Assembly (NCBI RefSeq): GCF_013377085.1
Contig: NZ_JACAAX010000059.1
Coordinates: forward strand, 1 to 33,566
Reading direction: 5' to 3'
Source: Rhodoplanes sp.
Lineage (GTDB): Bacteria; Pseudomonadota; Alphaproteobacteria; Rhizobiales; Xanthobacteraceae
Length of the DNA stretch: 33,566 nt
The position numbers and the translations under genes are program-made. Of this stretch, positions 23,371 through 33,330 are shown piece after piece (position 1 is the stretch's first letter; the number at the start of each line of letters is the position of its first letter). The notes under the pieces were generated by a model, which had not been told where the DNA came from, ran no database searches, and saw only the letters and a program-made list of their open reading frames with translations.

Positions 23371-24789
23371 ATGGCCAAGAAGACTCAAGAGTTCGTCTGC
23401 CAGACCTGCGGCGCCGCCTATGGCCGCTGGCAGGGCAAGTGCGACGCCTGCGGCGAGTGGAACACCATTTCCGAGGAAGGCGCCGCCACCGAGCGCATCC
23501 TGGCGGCCGGCCCCGGCCGGCCGCCCCGCAAGGGCAAGCCCTTCCCGCTCGCGCCTCTGGCCGGCGAGCAGAAGGAGGCGCCGCGGCTGCCCTCCGGCAA
23601 CGCCGAGTTCGACCGGGTGGCCGGCGGCGGCCTCGTCCCCGGCTCGGTGCTGCTGGTCGGCGGCGATCCCGGGATCGGAAAGTCGACACTGCTGATCCAG
23701 GTCGCGGCGGCGCTGGCCGGGGCCGGCCACCGGTCGATCTACATCACGGGCGAGGAATCGGTCGCCCAGGTTCGGCTGCGCGCCGAGCGGCTCGGCCTGA
23801 CCAGTCTGCCGGTCGAGCTCGCGGCCGAGACCTCGGTCGAGGACATCATCGCAACCCTTTCGCAGGGCAAGCTTCCTCGCCTCGTCGTGATCGACTCGAT
23901 CCAGACCATGTGGACCGACATGGTCGAGCAGGCGCCCGGCACCGTGACCCAGGTGCGCGCCTCGGCCCAGATCCTGATCCGCTTCGCCAAGCGGGCCGGC
24001 ACCGCCATCGTCCTGGTCGGCCACGTCACCAAGGACGGCCAGATCGCCGGCCCCCGCGTGGTCGAGCACATGGTCGACGCCGTGCTCTCCTTCGAGGGCG
24101 AAGGCGGCCACCATTTCCGCATTCTTCGCGCCGTCAAAAACCGCTTCGGGCCGACCGACGAGATCGGCGTGTTCGAGATGACGGGCGGCGGCCTCTCGGA
24201 GGTCGCCAACCCGTCCGCCCTGTTCCTGTCCGAGCGCGACCTCGGCGCCCCCGGCACCGCCGTGTTCGCCGGCATGGAGGGCACCAGGCCGCTGCTGGTC
24301 GAGATCCAGGCCCTGGTCGCCCCGACCTCGCTCGGCACGCCGCGCCGCGCCGTGGTCGGCTGGGACCCGAACCGCCTCGCCATGGTGCTGGCCGTGCTGG
24401 AGGCCCATTGCGGCGTCAAGCTCGGCGGCTACGACGTCTATCTCAACGTCGCCGGCGGCCTGCGCATCCAGGAGCCGGCCGCCGACCTCGCCGCCGCCGC
24501 GGCGCTGGTCTCCTCGCTCGCCAAGACGCCTCTGCCGACCGATGCGGTGCATTTCGGCGAGATCTCGCTGTCCGGCGCCATCCGGCCGGTGGCACATGCC
24601 CCGGCGCGGCTGAAGGAGGCCCAAAAACTCGGCTTCGCCCGCGCCGTGGTGCCGGACGCGACCCGCGGCGGCGAGCGCGACGGCCTCACGCTGGCCCCGG
24701 TGGCGACCCTCACCGACCTGGTCGGGCGAATCGTTCCGGGACGGCCGGCTCCCCGTCGGGACGCCAAGCCGGCCACGGCCGAGCGCTGA
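23371..24789 (+). CDS. radA: DNA repair protein RadA (Sms)
   Basis: The product is 472 aa. It is a branch-migration helicase-like ATPase acting in recombination. The N-terminal zinc finger has four Cys (C10, C13, C24, C27). The RecA-like core has Walker A GGDPGIGKST (K104), LVVIDSIQTM as Walker B and the RadA-specific KNRFG motif (in AVKNRFGPTDEIG). A Lon-protease-like C-terminal domain follows (GGYDVYLNVAGGLRIQEPAADLA...). The start at MAKKTQEFVC matches the family; the frame opens at 23299 but that segment is not conserved. It begins the radA-cvpA-purF-SDR direction shared with relatives. Confidence 0.97.
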   Translation: MAKKTQEFVCQTCGAAYGRWQGKCDACGEWNTISEEGAATERILAAGPGRPPRKGKPFPLAPLAGEQKEAPRLPSGNAEFDRVAGGGLVPGSVLLVGGDPGIGKSTLLIQVAAALAGAGHRSIYITGEESVAQVRLRAERLGLTSLPVELAAETSVEDIIATLSQGKLPRLVVIDSIQTMWTDMVEQAPGTVTQVRASAQILIRFAKRAGTAIVLVGHVTKDGQIAGPRVVEHMVDAVLSFEGEGGHHFRILRAVKNRFGPTDEIGVFEMTGGGLSEVANPSALFLSERDLGAPGTAVFAGMEGTRPLLVEIQALVAPTSLGTPRRAVVGWDPNRLAMVLAVLEAHCGVKLGGYDVYLNVAGGLRIQEPAADLAAAAALVSSLAKTPLPTDAVHFGEISLSGAIRPVAHAPARLKEAQKLGFARAVVPDATRGGERDGLTLAPVATLTDLVGRIVPGRPAPRRDAKPATAER

Positions 24790-24958
24790 CTTGCCCTCGC
24801 GCCACAGGTGCCACGGAACGGTGGGCAGCCGCCTCATTTTGTGCCGCCGCCGGTTCCCAGGCCGGTGAAAAATGCTCTATACACGGCCCCGCATCCCGTC
24901 GGCCGGCGACGCGCCCGGTGGCGGACCCGATGAACAGCCCGCCACGAGCCCGCCGCCG

Positions 24959-25579
24959 ATGTACCTGGACATTTTCCTGATCGTCGTGATGCTGATCTCG
25001 GGGCTGCTCGCCATGGTGCGCGGCTTCATGCGCGAGGTGCTGTCGATCGCGGCCTGGGGTGCAGCGGCCGCCGCGACCCTCTACTCGTTTCCGAAGCTCC
25101 TCCCTTACGCCAAGCAGTATTTCAACAACGACTACGTCGCCATGGGCGCGACGGCGGGCGGCGTGTTCCTGCTCACGCTGATCATCGTCTCGGCCCTCAC
25201 GGTCCGCGTCTCGGACCGCATCCTGGACAGCCGGATCGGCGCGCTCGACCGTACGCTGGGCTTCCTGTTCGGGCTCGGCCGCGGCCTCCTGATCGTGGTC
25301 GTCGCCTTCATCTTTTTCGACTGGCTGGTCCCGGCAAAGTCGCAGCCGGACGCCGTGCGCAACGCAAGGTCGCGGGCCGTACTCCAGGGCACCGGACAAT
25401 GGCTGATGTCGCTGTTGCCGGAAGACCCGGAGAACACCATCTTGAAGCGGTTCAAGAAGAAGCCGACCGACGAGGATCAGGACACCCCGCCCGAACAGCG
25501 ATCGAATCGGGGTTCTCTCGAGCGGTACGTGTCCCTTCCGGGCCCGGACGGGACGCGCGTGACGGTGGTGCTGCGGTAG
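24959..25579 (+). CDS. cvpA: CvpA family membrane protein
   Basis: The product is 206 aa from the preferred ATG, four predicted helices (about 3-20, 30-48, 62-82, 100-122), with the family core LISGLLAMVRGFMREVLSIAAW and IGALDRTLGFLFGLGRGLL. A charged cytoplasmic tail follows (LLPEDPENTILKRFKKKPTDED). CvpA proteins are needed for colicin V production or envelope stress tolerance in enterobacteria; the molecular function is unknown. It directly precedes purF as in many proteobacteria. The frame is open to 24872, which would add a 29-residue Pro-rich extension absent from homologs I recall; neither start has a strong ribosome-binding site. Confidence 0.92.
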   Translation: MYLDIFLIVVMLISGLLAMVRGFMREVLSIAAWGAAAAATLYSFPKLLPYAKQYFNNDYVAMGATAGGVFLLTLIIVSALTVRVSDRILDSRIGALDRTLGFLFGLGRGLLIVVVAFIFFDWLVPAKSQPDAVRNARSRAVLQGTGQWLMSLLPEDPENTILKRFKKKPTDEDQDTPPEQRSNRGSLERYVSLPGPDGTRVTVVLR

Positions 25580-25746
25580 GCCGACGACGGCCTTGCTTCG
25601 TGCTGCCTGTGCTTGATCGGCCGATCCGTCGCCCGCCGTCGCGGGAGGACGGCGCGGTCGATATTTTGTTTTCGTGGCCGGCCCTGCGCCGACCGAACCA
25701 CGGGCCAGGCCGGCCCGGCCCTGGACAAGCGCCCGAGGACTGCCCG

Positions 25747-27243
25747 ATGACCGCCTCCACGCCCGCTTCGACCGAGCAAGGGACTCACCTGTTCGACCCC
25801 GCGCTCGACGGCGACCGCCTGCGCGAGGAATGCGGCGTCTTCGGCATCTACGGCCACCGCGACGCCACCGCCATCACGGCGCTCGGCCTGCACGCCCTGC
25901 AGCACCGCGGCGAGGAGGCGGCCGGGATCGTCTCGTTCGACGGCCAGCGATTCCACTCGGAGCGGCGGCTCGGCCTGGTCGAGGACACCTTCTCCAAGCG
26001 CCACATCATCGACCAGCTCCCCGGCCACGCGGCGGTCGGCCATGTCCGCTACTCGACGACGGGCGGCACCATCCTGCGCAACGTCCAGCCGTTCTTCGCC
26101 GAGCTCGACCAGGGCGGTTTTGCCATCGGCCACAACGGCAACCTCACCAACGGGCTGACGCTGCGCCGCCAGCTCGTCGGCGAAGGCGCCATGATGCATT
26201 CGACCAGCGACACCGAGGTGATCCTGCACCTCGTCGCCCGCTCGCGCCGCACCGGCTTCGTCGACAAGTTCATCGAGGCGCTGCGCCTGCTGGAGGGGTC
26301 CTACTCGCTGGTCGCCATGACCAACAAGAAGCTGATCGGCGCCCGTGACCCGCTCGGCATCCGTCCGCTGGTGCTGGGCGAGCTCGACGGCTGCCCGATC
26401 GTCACCTCGGAGACCTGCGCCCTCGACATCATCGGCGCCAAATATGTACGCGACGTCGAGAACGGCGAGGTCGTGGTGTTCGACGAGCATGGCGCCCAGT
26501 CGCACAAGCCGTTTCCGCCGGTGCCGCCGCGCCCCTGCATCTTCGAGTACATCTATTTTGCGCGGCCCGACTCCGTCGTCGGCGGCCGCAGCGTCTACGA
26601 GGTCCGCAAGAACATGGGCCGCGAGCTCGCCCGCGAGGCGGCGGCCGCCGCCGACGTGGTGGTACCGGTGCCGGACTCCGGCGTGCCGGCGGCGATCGGC
26701 TACGCCCAGGAATCCGGCGTCCCCTACGAGCTCGGCATCATCCGCAACCACTATGTCGGCCGCACCTTCATCCAGCCGACCCAGTCGGTGCGCGAGCTCG
26801 GCGTCCGCCTCAAGCACAACGCCAACCGCGCCGTCGTCGCCGGCAAGCGCATCGTGCTGATCGACGATTCGCTGGTGCGCGGCACCACCTCGGTGAAGAT
26901 CGTGCAGATGATGCGCGAGGCCGGGGCGACTGAGGTGCACTTCCGCATCGCCTCGCCGCCCATCACCCACCCGGACTATTACGGCATCGACACGCCGGAG
27001 CGCGACAAGCTCCTGGCCGCCAACCACACGGTCGAGGAGATGCGGCAGATCATCGGCGCCGACAGCCTCGCCTTCCTGTCGGTGGACGGCATCTACCGGG
27101 CGGTCGGCGAAGAGGGCCGCGACGCCGCCCGGCCGCAGTTCACCGACCACTGCTTCACGGGCGAGTACCCGACGCCGCTGACCGACAAGTCCGCCGACGC
27201 GAGCTCGCCGCGCCAGCTCTCGCTCCTGGCCGAGGCGAGCTGA
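25747..27243 (+). CDS. purF: Amidophosphoribosyltransferase
   Basis: The product is 498 aa and catalyses the first committed step of purine synthesis, PRPP plus glutamine to phosphoribosylamine. The glutaminase Ntn nucleophile is C29 (EECGVFGIYG), exposed after removal of a 28-residue propeptide. HALQHRGEEAAG, RYSTTGG and GHNGNLTNG are the usual glutaminase motifs. The PRTase motif I-V-L-I-D-D-S-L-V-R-G-T-T-S begins at residue 369 with D372/D373. The Cys positions for an Fe-S cluster of the Bacillus type are not evident. The frame is open to 25399 through cvpA, but the propeptide defines the start. Confidence 0.98.
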   Translation: MTASTPASTEQGTHLFDPALDGDRLREECGVFGIYGHRDATAITALGLHALQHRGEEAAGIVSFDGQRFHSERRLGLVEDTFSKRHIIDQLPGHAAVGHVRYSTTGGTILRNVQPFFAELDQGGFAIGHNGNLTNGLTLRRQLVGEGAMMHSTSDTEVILHLVARSRRTGFVDKFIEALRLLEGSYSLVAMTNKKLIGARDPLGIRPLVLGELDGCPIVTSETCALDIIGAKYVRDVENGEVVVFDEHGAQSHKPFPPVPPRPCIFEYIYFARPDSVVGGRSVYEVRKNMGRELAREAAAAADVVVPVPDSGVPAAIGYAQESGVPYELGIIRNHYVGRTFIQPTQSVRELGVRLKHNANRAVVAGKRIVLIDDSLVRGTTSVKIVQMMREAGATEVHFRIASPPITHPDYYGIDTPERDKLLAANHTVEEMRQIIGADSLAFLSVDGIYRAVGEEGRDAARPQFTDHCFTGEYPTPLTDKSADASSPRQLSLLAEAS

Positions 27244-27525
27244 GGGGGCGTCCGCAGCGCGACGCGGTCGCTGCGCGACTCGTTGCATCGTGCTCTGGCG
27301 GCGGCGGTCGAGCCGATCATTGCAAAATTGATCGAGGTCTATATTCCCTCTGCGGAAATGGTGCGTCATCGGACGTCCGCGCACCTCGGGCAGACCGACA
27401 CGGGGACCTTCGCCACTGCCCAGGCCGACGACGTGCTGGTCCTGACCGACGATTTCCGACTCTCCGCCACGCTGTCCCGCGTCGGCCGAGACGTCTTGAA
27501 CTTCAATCACATCAGATCATTCGAT
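27244..27525 (+). pseudogene. Fragment of a PIN-domain protein gene (C-terminal half)
   Basis: In the frame of purF, directly after its stop, the translation contains IEVYIPSAEMV, then HLGQTDTG and VLVLTDDFRLSATL, and ends NFNHIRSFD. The combination of (Y)IPS, a D-containing LGxTD turn, L-T-D-D-x-x-L and a final N-F-N-H-x-R is the C-terminal half of a PIN-domain subfamily I know from other bacteria. The N-terminal half with the first catalytic Asp is missing, no ribosome-binding site or good start exists (only a TTG at 27283), and no stop follows before the SDR gene, the frame running on out of phase through it. I read it as a 5'-truncated relic, perhaps of a former toxin-antitoxin locus. Confidence 0.5.
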
Positions 27526-27541
27526 TGGACCCGACCTTCGC

Positions 27542-28282
27542 ATGACCAAACCCCTCTTCGAACAGATTGCGCTCGTCACCGGGGCGTCGCGCGGCATCGG
27601 CTACGCCACCGCCCTGGCGCTCGCCAAGGCGGGCGCCCATGTGGTCGCGGTCGCCCGCACGGTCGGTGGCCTCGAGGAGCTCGACGACGCCATCCAGGCG
27701 GTCGGCGGCACCGCGACGCTGGTGCCGCTCGACCTCGAGGATTTCGACGGCATCACCCGCCTCGCGATGGTCCTCGACGACCGCTACGGCAAGCTCGACG
27801 TGCTGGTCGCCAATGCGGGCCAGCTCGGGCCGGTGTCGCCGCTGGCGCATGTCGAGACCAAGGAGTTCGAGACGCTGATGAAGGTCAACGTCACGGCGAA
27901 CCTGCAGCTTCTGCGCTGCTTCGATCCGCTACTGCGCAAGGCGAGCGCCGGCCGGGTCGTGGTGGTGAGCTCCGGCGCCGCCCATGCGGGCCGCGCCTAT
28001 CGCGGGCCCTACGCGATCTCCAAGGCCGCCCTCGAGGTCATGGCCCGCACCTATGCGGCCGAGACCGTGACGACGCCGGTGCGCGTCAATATCTGCAATC
28101 CCGGCCCGACCCGCACCAAGATGCGGGCCCAGCTCATGCCGGGCGAGGATCCGCAGACCGTGCAGCCGCCCGAGGACGCCGCCGAGGCGATCCTGTCGCT
28201 GTGCCTGCCGAGCTTCCAGGAGACCGGCCGGCTGTTCGACCTGCGCGCCGGTCGCCTCCTGCACTACAATCCGCCGGACTGA
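27542..28282 (+). CDS. Short-chain dehydrogenase/reductase
   Basis: The product is 246 aa, a classical SDR. The cofactor site is VTGASRGIGYAT (12-23), NAG follows at about 95, the catalytic Ser lies in VVVSSGAAH, and Y-A-I-S-K (near residue 160, in GPYAISKAALEVM) gives Tyr and Lys. The residue after the second beta-strand is Arg (AVARTVGGLEE), suggesting NADP(H) use. PGPTRTKMRAQLMPGED after the active site is the usual substrate-loop start. The substrate cannot be read from sequence. An SDR of this kind follows purF in related genomes, so the linkage is old, but functional coupling to purine synthesis is unproven. Confidence 0.93.
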   Translation: MTKPLFEQIALVTGASRGIGYATALALAKAGAHVVAVARTVGGLEELDDAIQAVGGTATLVPLDLEDFDGITRLAMVLDDRYGKLDVLVANAGQLGPVSPLAHVETKEFETLMKVNVTANLQLLRCFDPLLRKASAGRVVVVSSGAAHAGRAYRGPYAISKAALEVMARTYAAETVTTPVRVNICNPGPTRTKMRAQLMPGEDPQTVQPPEDAAEAILSLCLPSFQETGRLFDLRAGRLLHYNPPD

Positions 28283-28337
28283 GACCGGACCTGGGTGATC
28301 CCTGGGGTGGTCATTCCGGGACGGCGCCCATCTCGCC

Positions 28338-30278
28338 TCACGGCAGGCCGAGCGCCCCGACCAAATAGTCCGAACCGAACGCCGTGAGATGCCCGGTGTC
28401 CCAGGCCAGCAGCCCGGCCGGCGCGCTGCCGACAAAGGTGCGGCAGCCGCGGGCGTCGCACAGCGCCCGGTACGGAGAGGCATAGGCGAGGCCGAGCCGC
28501 GCGGCCGTCTCGGCCAGACGCTGGTCGAGCTCGTCGAGCCCCGGCTCCATCGCGTAGACCATGCGGTCGGGATAGGTGCCGTCGCCGCGTAGCGCGTAGC
28601 GCACCAGCGCCTTGGCGACCGGCAGGCGCCATTGCGGCACGGGTCCGACCAGGACGATCTGCTTGACACCGATGTCGCGCAGCACCCGCACCGTGCGGTC
28701 GATCCCGCTCCAGTCATAGCTTCGCCAGTTCGCCGCCAGGATCACGATGTCGGGGCGCAGCGCGGTCGCGCGGGCCACCACGTCGTCGTTGATGGCGCGA
28801 CAGTTCTCCCGAAACGAGAAATCGACCCCGGGCAGCGGCGGGCAGGCGGCCGCCGTGAACTGAGCGAGCGGCCGATCGGCCCGGCTGAGCCCAGGATAGA
28901 GATGCGCCGCGTGCGAGTCGCCCCACAGCATCACCAGCGGCGCCGTGGCGCTCTGCTGCGGCGCCGGGCAGTTCGGGAAGCCGATCTCCGACATGGTCGC
29001 CAGGAAGCACGACCCACCCCGATAGAACGGCACGGAGTCGTAGCGGTAGCTGGCGAGGCCCTCGACCTCGGCCGGAAAGCGCCCCGGCAGGCCGTCCAGC
29101 AGATGGGTGACCCAGGCCCCCGCCCCGGCCAGCACCAGCGCGACCGACAGCGTCGTGATCCGCAGGCGGCGCCAGGACCCGAACCGGATCGGCCGCTCGA
29201 TGAAGGCGTAGGTGCCCCAGGCGAGCAGGACGGCGAGCGCGACGGCGGCGAGCCGCAACGGCACGCTCGGCTCCTGCATGGTGGCGATCCCGGCGAAGGA
29301 CAGCAGCGGCCAGTGCCACAGATAGAGCGGGTAGCTGATCAGCCCGACCCACACCATCACGGGATTGCCGAGCACGAACCGGTTGACCAGCGTCCCCGGC
29401 CCGGCGGCGATCAGCAGCACGGCGCCGGCGACCGGCAGCATCGCCCGCCAGCCCGGAAACGGCATGCTGCGGTCGAGCGCGACCAGCGAGACGAGCAGCA
29501 GAGCCGCGCCGGCGACCGCCATCGCCTCGCGCACGGCCGGACGGGCCGGACCGCCGGTCCCGGAGACCGCCGCCTGCGCCAGCATGGCACCGGCCAGGAG
29601 CTCCCAGAACCGCACCAGCGGCGAGAAGAACGCCTTCGGCGTCGCCGCGTCGACCCAATACAGGTTCCAGGCGAGCGAGGCCGCCCCGATCACCAGGATG
29701 CCGATGCGCGGATCGTGGCGCAGCCGCCAGCCGATCCACAGCACCAGCGGCCAGACGATGTAGAACTGCTCCTCGACGCCGAGCGACCACAGATGCAGGC
29801 CGGGCTTGGTCTCGGCGGCGCCGTCGAAATAGCCGCCCTCCTTGCGCAGCGCCAGATTGGCGATGAACGCCGCCCCGGCCGCCAGGTGCTTGGTGAGGGC
29901 CCGGAACTCGTCCGGGAACAGCATCGCCCAGCCGATCGCGTAGGAGGCGACCAGCACCGTGACCAGGGCCGGAACGATGCGCAGCACCCGCCGGGCGTAG
30001 AAGTCGGCGAAGCTGAAGGTGCCGCGGGCGAGGCTGCCGAGGATGATGCCGCTGATCAGGTAGCCGGAGATGACGAAGAACACGTCGACGCCGACGAATC
30101 CCCCGGGCATCGCAGCCGGAAACGCATGGAAACAGACGACCGAGAGAATCGCGACGGCGCGCAGCCCGTCGATGTCGGTGCGGTAGCCGAGATGCACGAG
30201 CGCGCCAGCCGCCGGCCGGGCCACGCCCGAAACCGCGATTGGATCATAAGAACCAGCCGCAACATCTTGCGATGCCAT
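28338..30278 (-). CDS. Acyltransferase-3/SGNH-domain O-acetyltransferase
   Basis: The product is 646 aa, of the OafB/OatA-like two-domain type. Residues about 32-370 form the acyltransferase-3 membrane domain with YRTDIDGLRAVAILSVVCFH (essential Arg/Asp and H51), FVGVDVFFVISGYLI and FYARRVLRIVPAL. About 400-646 is a periplasmic SGNH domain: WGDSHAAHL with nucleophile S455, and D627-x2-H630 in DTGHLTAFG. It would take acetyl groups across the membrane and attach them to a surface polysaccharide or lipopolysaccharide sugar; the acceptor is unknown and no glycan genes are adjacent. AGGGGAAAG precedes the ATG. The open frame upstream to 30464 is Arg-rich shadow. Confidence 0.95.
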   Translation of the reverse strand: MASQDVAAGSYDPIAVSGVARPAAGALVHLGYRTDIDGLRAVAILSVVCFHAFPAAMPGGFVGVDVFFVISGYLISGIILGSLARGTFSFADFYARRVLRIVPALVTVLVASYAIGWAMLFPDEFRALTKHLAAGAAFIANLALRKEGGYFDGAAETKPGLHLWSLGVEEQFYIVWPLVLWIGWRLRHDPRIGILVIGAASLAWNLYWVDAATPKAFFSPLVRFWELLAGAMLAQAAVSGTGGPARPAVREAMAVAGAALLLVSLVALDRSMPFPGWRAMLPVAGAVLLIAAGPGTLVNRFVLGNPVMVWVGLISYPLYLWHWPLLSFAGIATMQEPSVPLRLAAVALAVLLAWGTYAFIERPIRFGSWRRLRITTLSVALVLAGAGAWVTHLLDGLPGRFPAEVEGLASYRYDSVPFYRGGSCFLATMSEIGFPNCPAPQQSATAPLVMLWGDSHAAHLYPGLSRADRPLAQFTAAACPPLPGVDFSFRENCRAINDDVVARATALRPDIVILAANWRSYDWSGIDRTVRVLRDIGVKQIVLVGPVPQWRLPVAKALVRYALRGDGTYPDRMVYAMEPGLDELDQRLAETAARLGLAYASPYRALCDARGCRTFVGSAPAGLLAWDTGHLTAFGSDYLVGALGLP

Positions 30279-30545
30279 GCTTTCCCCTGCCCCGCCCCGC
30301 CGTCGCCACGCCGTCGCACCGCCCCCGGCACGACCACCCGCCCCTGCACGCTGCCGTGACCGACGATGCGTGTGCCGTCCGCGCCGGCGCACCACCAAGC
30401 GCGCCGCGACTCCGGTCGAACAGAAATGATCAGCAATAATTACGGCCAGTCGCGGGCAGCGCAACCGCTTTCGCCGGAGCGGGGTTTCGAAAGGGAGCGG
30501 GAGAGACCGGGCGGCAACAGCCGCGCGCCGGCGGAGAGCGCTTAC

Positions 30546-31814
30546 CTACCGGGTCGCCCGCCAGGCGATGCCGGCCGCCAGCGCCAGCAGGGCGGCGGCG
30601 AGCAGGTACGGCGCGCCCGGCCCCGGAAAAGCCTGGCCCGGTGACGCCAGCGCCAGCGCATAGGCCTGCGAGAACAGGCCCGGCCCCAAAAGCCCGGCGA
30701 TGCCCTGCAGGCAGGCGTTCGCCCCCTGCAGGCGGCCCTGCTCGGACGGGCCGAGGCGGGCGCTCATCAGGCTGTTGGCGGCGGCGTTGCCGAAGCCCCA
30801 CAGGCTCATGAACGGGATGCCGAGCCAGAACATCCAGCCGACCGGCGCCAGACCCTGGATGGCGAGGCCGAGGATGCCGCTGCAGAAGCCGCCCAGCATC
30901 GCGGCGCGCTCGCCGAACCGCCGCACCCCGGGGCCGATCAGGCCGCCCTGCACGATCACGGCGGCGAACCCGACGGCCGCCATGGTGAAGCCGATGGTGC
31001 GCTCGTCCCAGCCGTAGCGGAACGTCAGGTAGAGCACGCCGACGATCGGCATGACGTAATGGGCGAGCTGGCTGACGAACCAGGCGCCGGCGAGCGACAG
31101 GAGCTGCGGCTGCGAGCGCAGCAGCGACAGTGCGCCGACCGGGTTGGCGCGGGCGAGCGACAGCGGCGCCCGTTTTTCCGGCGGCAGCGACTCGGGCAGC
31201 ACGAAGAACCCGTAGAGCGCATTGAGCAGGCTCAGGCCCGCCGCGATCCAGAACGGCAGCCGCGGATCGACGCCGCCGGCGAGCCCGCCGATCGCCGGGC
31301 CGAGCACGAAGCCGATGCCGAAGGCCGCCCCCAGCATGCCGAAACGCGCGGCGCGCTGGTCGGGCGGCGTCACGTCGGCCACATAGGCGAAGGCGGTCGA
31401 GACGCTGGCCGAGGCCATGCCGGAGACGACCCGCCCGACGAACAGCCAGCCGATATTGGGGGCGAGCGCCATCACGACATAGTCGAGGCCGACCCCGAAA
31501 TTGGAGACGAGAATCACGGGCCGGCGGCCGAAGCGGTCCGACAGCGCCCCCTGCACGGGAGAGAAGACGAACTGCATCAATGCGAAAGCAGTGCCGAACA
31601 GGCCGTAGGTCGCGGCCGCGGCGACCTGGTCGCCGCCCAGAAAGTCGGCGACGAGGCGCGGCAGCACCGGCACGAAGAGGCCGACCGACAGCATGTCGAT
31701 CGCCACCGTGACGAAGATGAAGCCGAAAGCGGCGCGCCGCGGGCCGGGCGGCGCAGACGCCTCCCCGACCGAACCGTCCGCCCCAGCCTCAGCGTCCCCT
31801 GGCCCGGGTCGCAT
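30546..31814 (-). CDS. MFS exporter, tetracycline-resistance-like (TCR/Tet group)
   Basis: The product is 422 aa with twelve predicted helices. Motif A between helices 2 and 3, [14 protein letters not shown], is complete, and motif C-type Gly/Pro pattern [14 protein letters not shown] in helix 5 marks a drug:proton antiporter. [19 protein letters not shown] in helix 1 resembles TetA(class A/C). Drug specificity cannot be predicted; chromosomal copies next to der occur in related species. Its ATG lies 26 bases inside the 3' end of der, so it is translationally coupled to der. A 267-bp gap with no further gene signal separates it from the acyltransferase gene downstream. Confidence 0.92.
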   Translation of the reverse strand: MRPGPGDAEAGADGSVGEASAPPGPRRAAFGFIFVTVAIDMLSVGLFVPVLPRLVADFLGGDQVAAAATYGLFGTAFALMQFVFSPVQGALSDRFGRRPVILVSNFGVGLDYVVMALAPNIGWLFVGRVVSGMASASVSTAFAYVADVTPPDQRAARFGMLGAAFGIGFVLGPAIGGLAGGVDPRLPFWIAAGLSLLNALYGFFVLPESLPPEKRAPLSLARANPVGALSLLRSQPQLLSLAGAWFVSQLAHYVMPIVGVLYLTFRYGWDERTIGFTMAAVGFAAVIVQGGLIGPGVRRFGERAAMLGGFCSGILGLAIQGLAPVGWMFWLGIPFMSLWGFGNAAANSLMSARLGPSEQGRLQGANACLQGIAGLLGPGLFSQAYALALASPGQAFPGPGAPYLLAAALLALAAGIAWRATR

Positions 31815-33225
31815 ACGGGTTGGCTTTTTCGCGCAAGGTTAGCCTGATCGGCGTGCCGGGCAGCTCGAAGGCCGTCCGCAGGCCGTTGATCAGATAGCGC
31901 TTGTAGGATTCCGGCACCGCATCGGCGCGGGTGCAGAAAATGACGAAGCTCGGCGGCCGCGCCTTCGGCTGGGTGATGTAGTTGAGCTTGAGGCGGCGGC
32001 CCGACACGGCCGGCGGCGGATGGTTGTCGATGGCGCCGTCGAGCCAACGATTGAGCGCGTGGGTGGCGATCCGCTTGTTCCACACCGCATGGATGTCGAG
32101 CACGGCCTGCATCAGCCGGTCGAGGCCGAAGCCGGTCAGCCCGGCGACCGCCACGATGGGCAGCCCGGCGAGCTGCGGCAGCCGGTGCTCGGCGTCCTCG
32201 CGCAGCCGCTTGAGCGCCCCCGCCTCGCCCTCGGCGAGATCCCATTTGCTCAGGCCCAGCACCAGCGCCCGGCCCTCGCGCTCGACCAGATCGGCGATGC
32301 GCAGATCCTGCTCCTCGAAGGGCGCGGTGGCGTCCATCAGCAGCACCACCACCTCGGCGAACCGGATGGCGTCGAGCGCGTCGGAGACCGACAGCTTCTC
32401 GAGCTTGTCCTCGATCTTGGACTTACGCCGCATGCCGGCGGTGTCGTACACCTGGAACTCGCGCCCGCCCCAGACGAGGTCGACCGCGATGGCGTCGCGG
32501 GTGATGCCGGCCTCCGGGCCGGTGAGCAGGCGGTCGGCGCCGAGCAGGCGGTTGATCAGGGTCGACTTGCCGGCATTGGGGCGGCCGACCACGGCGATGC
32601 GGATCGGCCGCACCGGCGCGCCCGCGTCCACCGGCTCCTCGCCGGCCGCCTTGGCCTCGCGGGCGACGATCTTGGCCTCGCGCTCGGCCGCGACCTCGCT
32701 GCGGGTCAGCTCCGCGGCGATTCTGGTGTGCTCGGGCAGCGCCTCCCGCAGCGCGTCGTAGAGGTCGGAGAGCCCCTCGCCATGCTCGGCCGAGACGCCG
32801 ATCGGCTCGCCCAGACCGAGCCCGAAAGCTTCGTATATGCCAGCACTTGCCGCACGACCTTCGCTCTTGTTGGCAACCAGAACGACGGGCCGCCCGGCCT
32901 TGCGCACCGCCGCCGCGAAGGCGCGGTCCGTGGGAGTGAGGCCGGCGCGGGCATCGACCAGGAACAGGATGGCGTCGGCCTGCGTCATCGCGGTCTCGGT
33001 CTGGGCCCGCATGCGGCCGGCGAGCGATTCGCCCGGTGCCTCCTCGAAGCCCGCCGTGTCGATCACCGTGAAGTCGAGGTCGCCGAGCCGGCCGGTGCCC
33101 TCGCGACGGTCACGGGTGACGCCCGGCTGGTCGTCGACCAACGCGAGCCGCTTGCCGACCAGGCGGTTGAACAGGGTCGACTTGCCCACATTGGGGCGTC
33201 CCACAATGGCGATCGTGAAGGACAT
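31789..33225 (-). CDS. der: Ribosome biogenesis GTPase Der (EngA)
   Basis: The product is 478 aa with two tandem GTPase domains and a C-terminal KH-like domain, required for 50S assembly. The first G1 is GRPNVGKST (9-17), with DTAGFEE as G3 and NKSE in place of the canonical NKxD as G4. The second G1 is GRPNAGKST near residue 210, with [10 protein letters not shown] as G3 and SKWD as G4, where the usual Asn is replaced by Ser. The end, [21 protein letters not shown], is the typical KH segment. The start at MSFTIAIVG fits the family; an upstream ATG at 33294 is shadow. The 3' end overlaps the MFS gene. Confidence 0.97.
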   Translation of the reverse strand: MSFTIAIVGRPNVGKSTLFNRLVGKRLALVDDQPGVTRDRREGTGRLGDLDFTVIDTAGFEEAPGESLAGRMRAQTETAMTQADAILFLVDARAGLTPTDRAFAAAVRKAGRPVVLVANKSEGRAASAGIYEAFGLGLGEPIGVSAEHGEGLSDLYDALREALPEHTRIAAELTRSEVAAEREAKIVAREAKAAGEEPVDAGAPVRPIRIAVVGRPNAGKSTLINRLLGADRLLTGPEAGITRDAIAVDLVWGGREFQVYDTAGMRRKSKIEDKLEKLSVSDALDAIRFAEVVVLLMDATAPFEEQDLRIADLVEREGRALVLGLSKWDLAEGEAGALKRLREDAEHRLPQLAGLPIVAVAGLTGFGLDRLMQAVLDIHAVWNKRIATHALNRWLDGAIDNHPPPAVSGRRLKLNYITQPKARPPSFVIFCTRADAVPESYKRYLINGLRTAFELPGTPIRLTLREKANPYATRARGR

Positions 33226-33330
33226 CGGGGTCGCCGGTCGGCCTCTCGCAATGGAATGGACGCGGCAACGCGATGCGCCGCCGCGCGCCTGCATAGCACA
33301 GGCGGCGGACGGCGTACGCGGTGTTTCAGG

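Noticed and set aside
25477-27510. A 677-codon open frame antisense to cvpA and purF
   Set aside because: Same reason: it is a shadow of purF, with Asp/Val/His-rich composition and no recognisable domain.
27283-28368. A 361-codon frame across the PIN relic and the SDR gene
   Set aside because: Only its first 80 codons resemble a protein; the rest is the SDR gene read in the wrong frame.
28338-30464. Start of the acyltransferase at 30464
   Set aside because: The extra 62 residues are Arg/Gly-rich without family similarity, while the ATG at 30278 has a strong AGGGGAAAG site.
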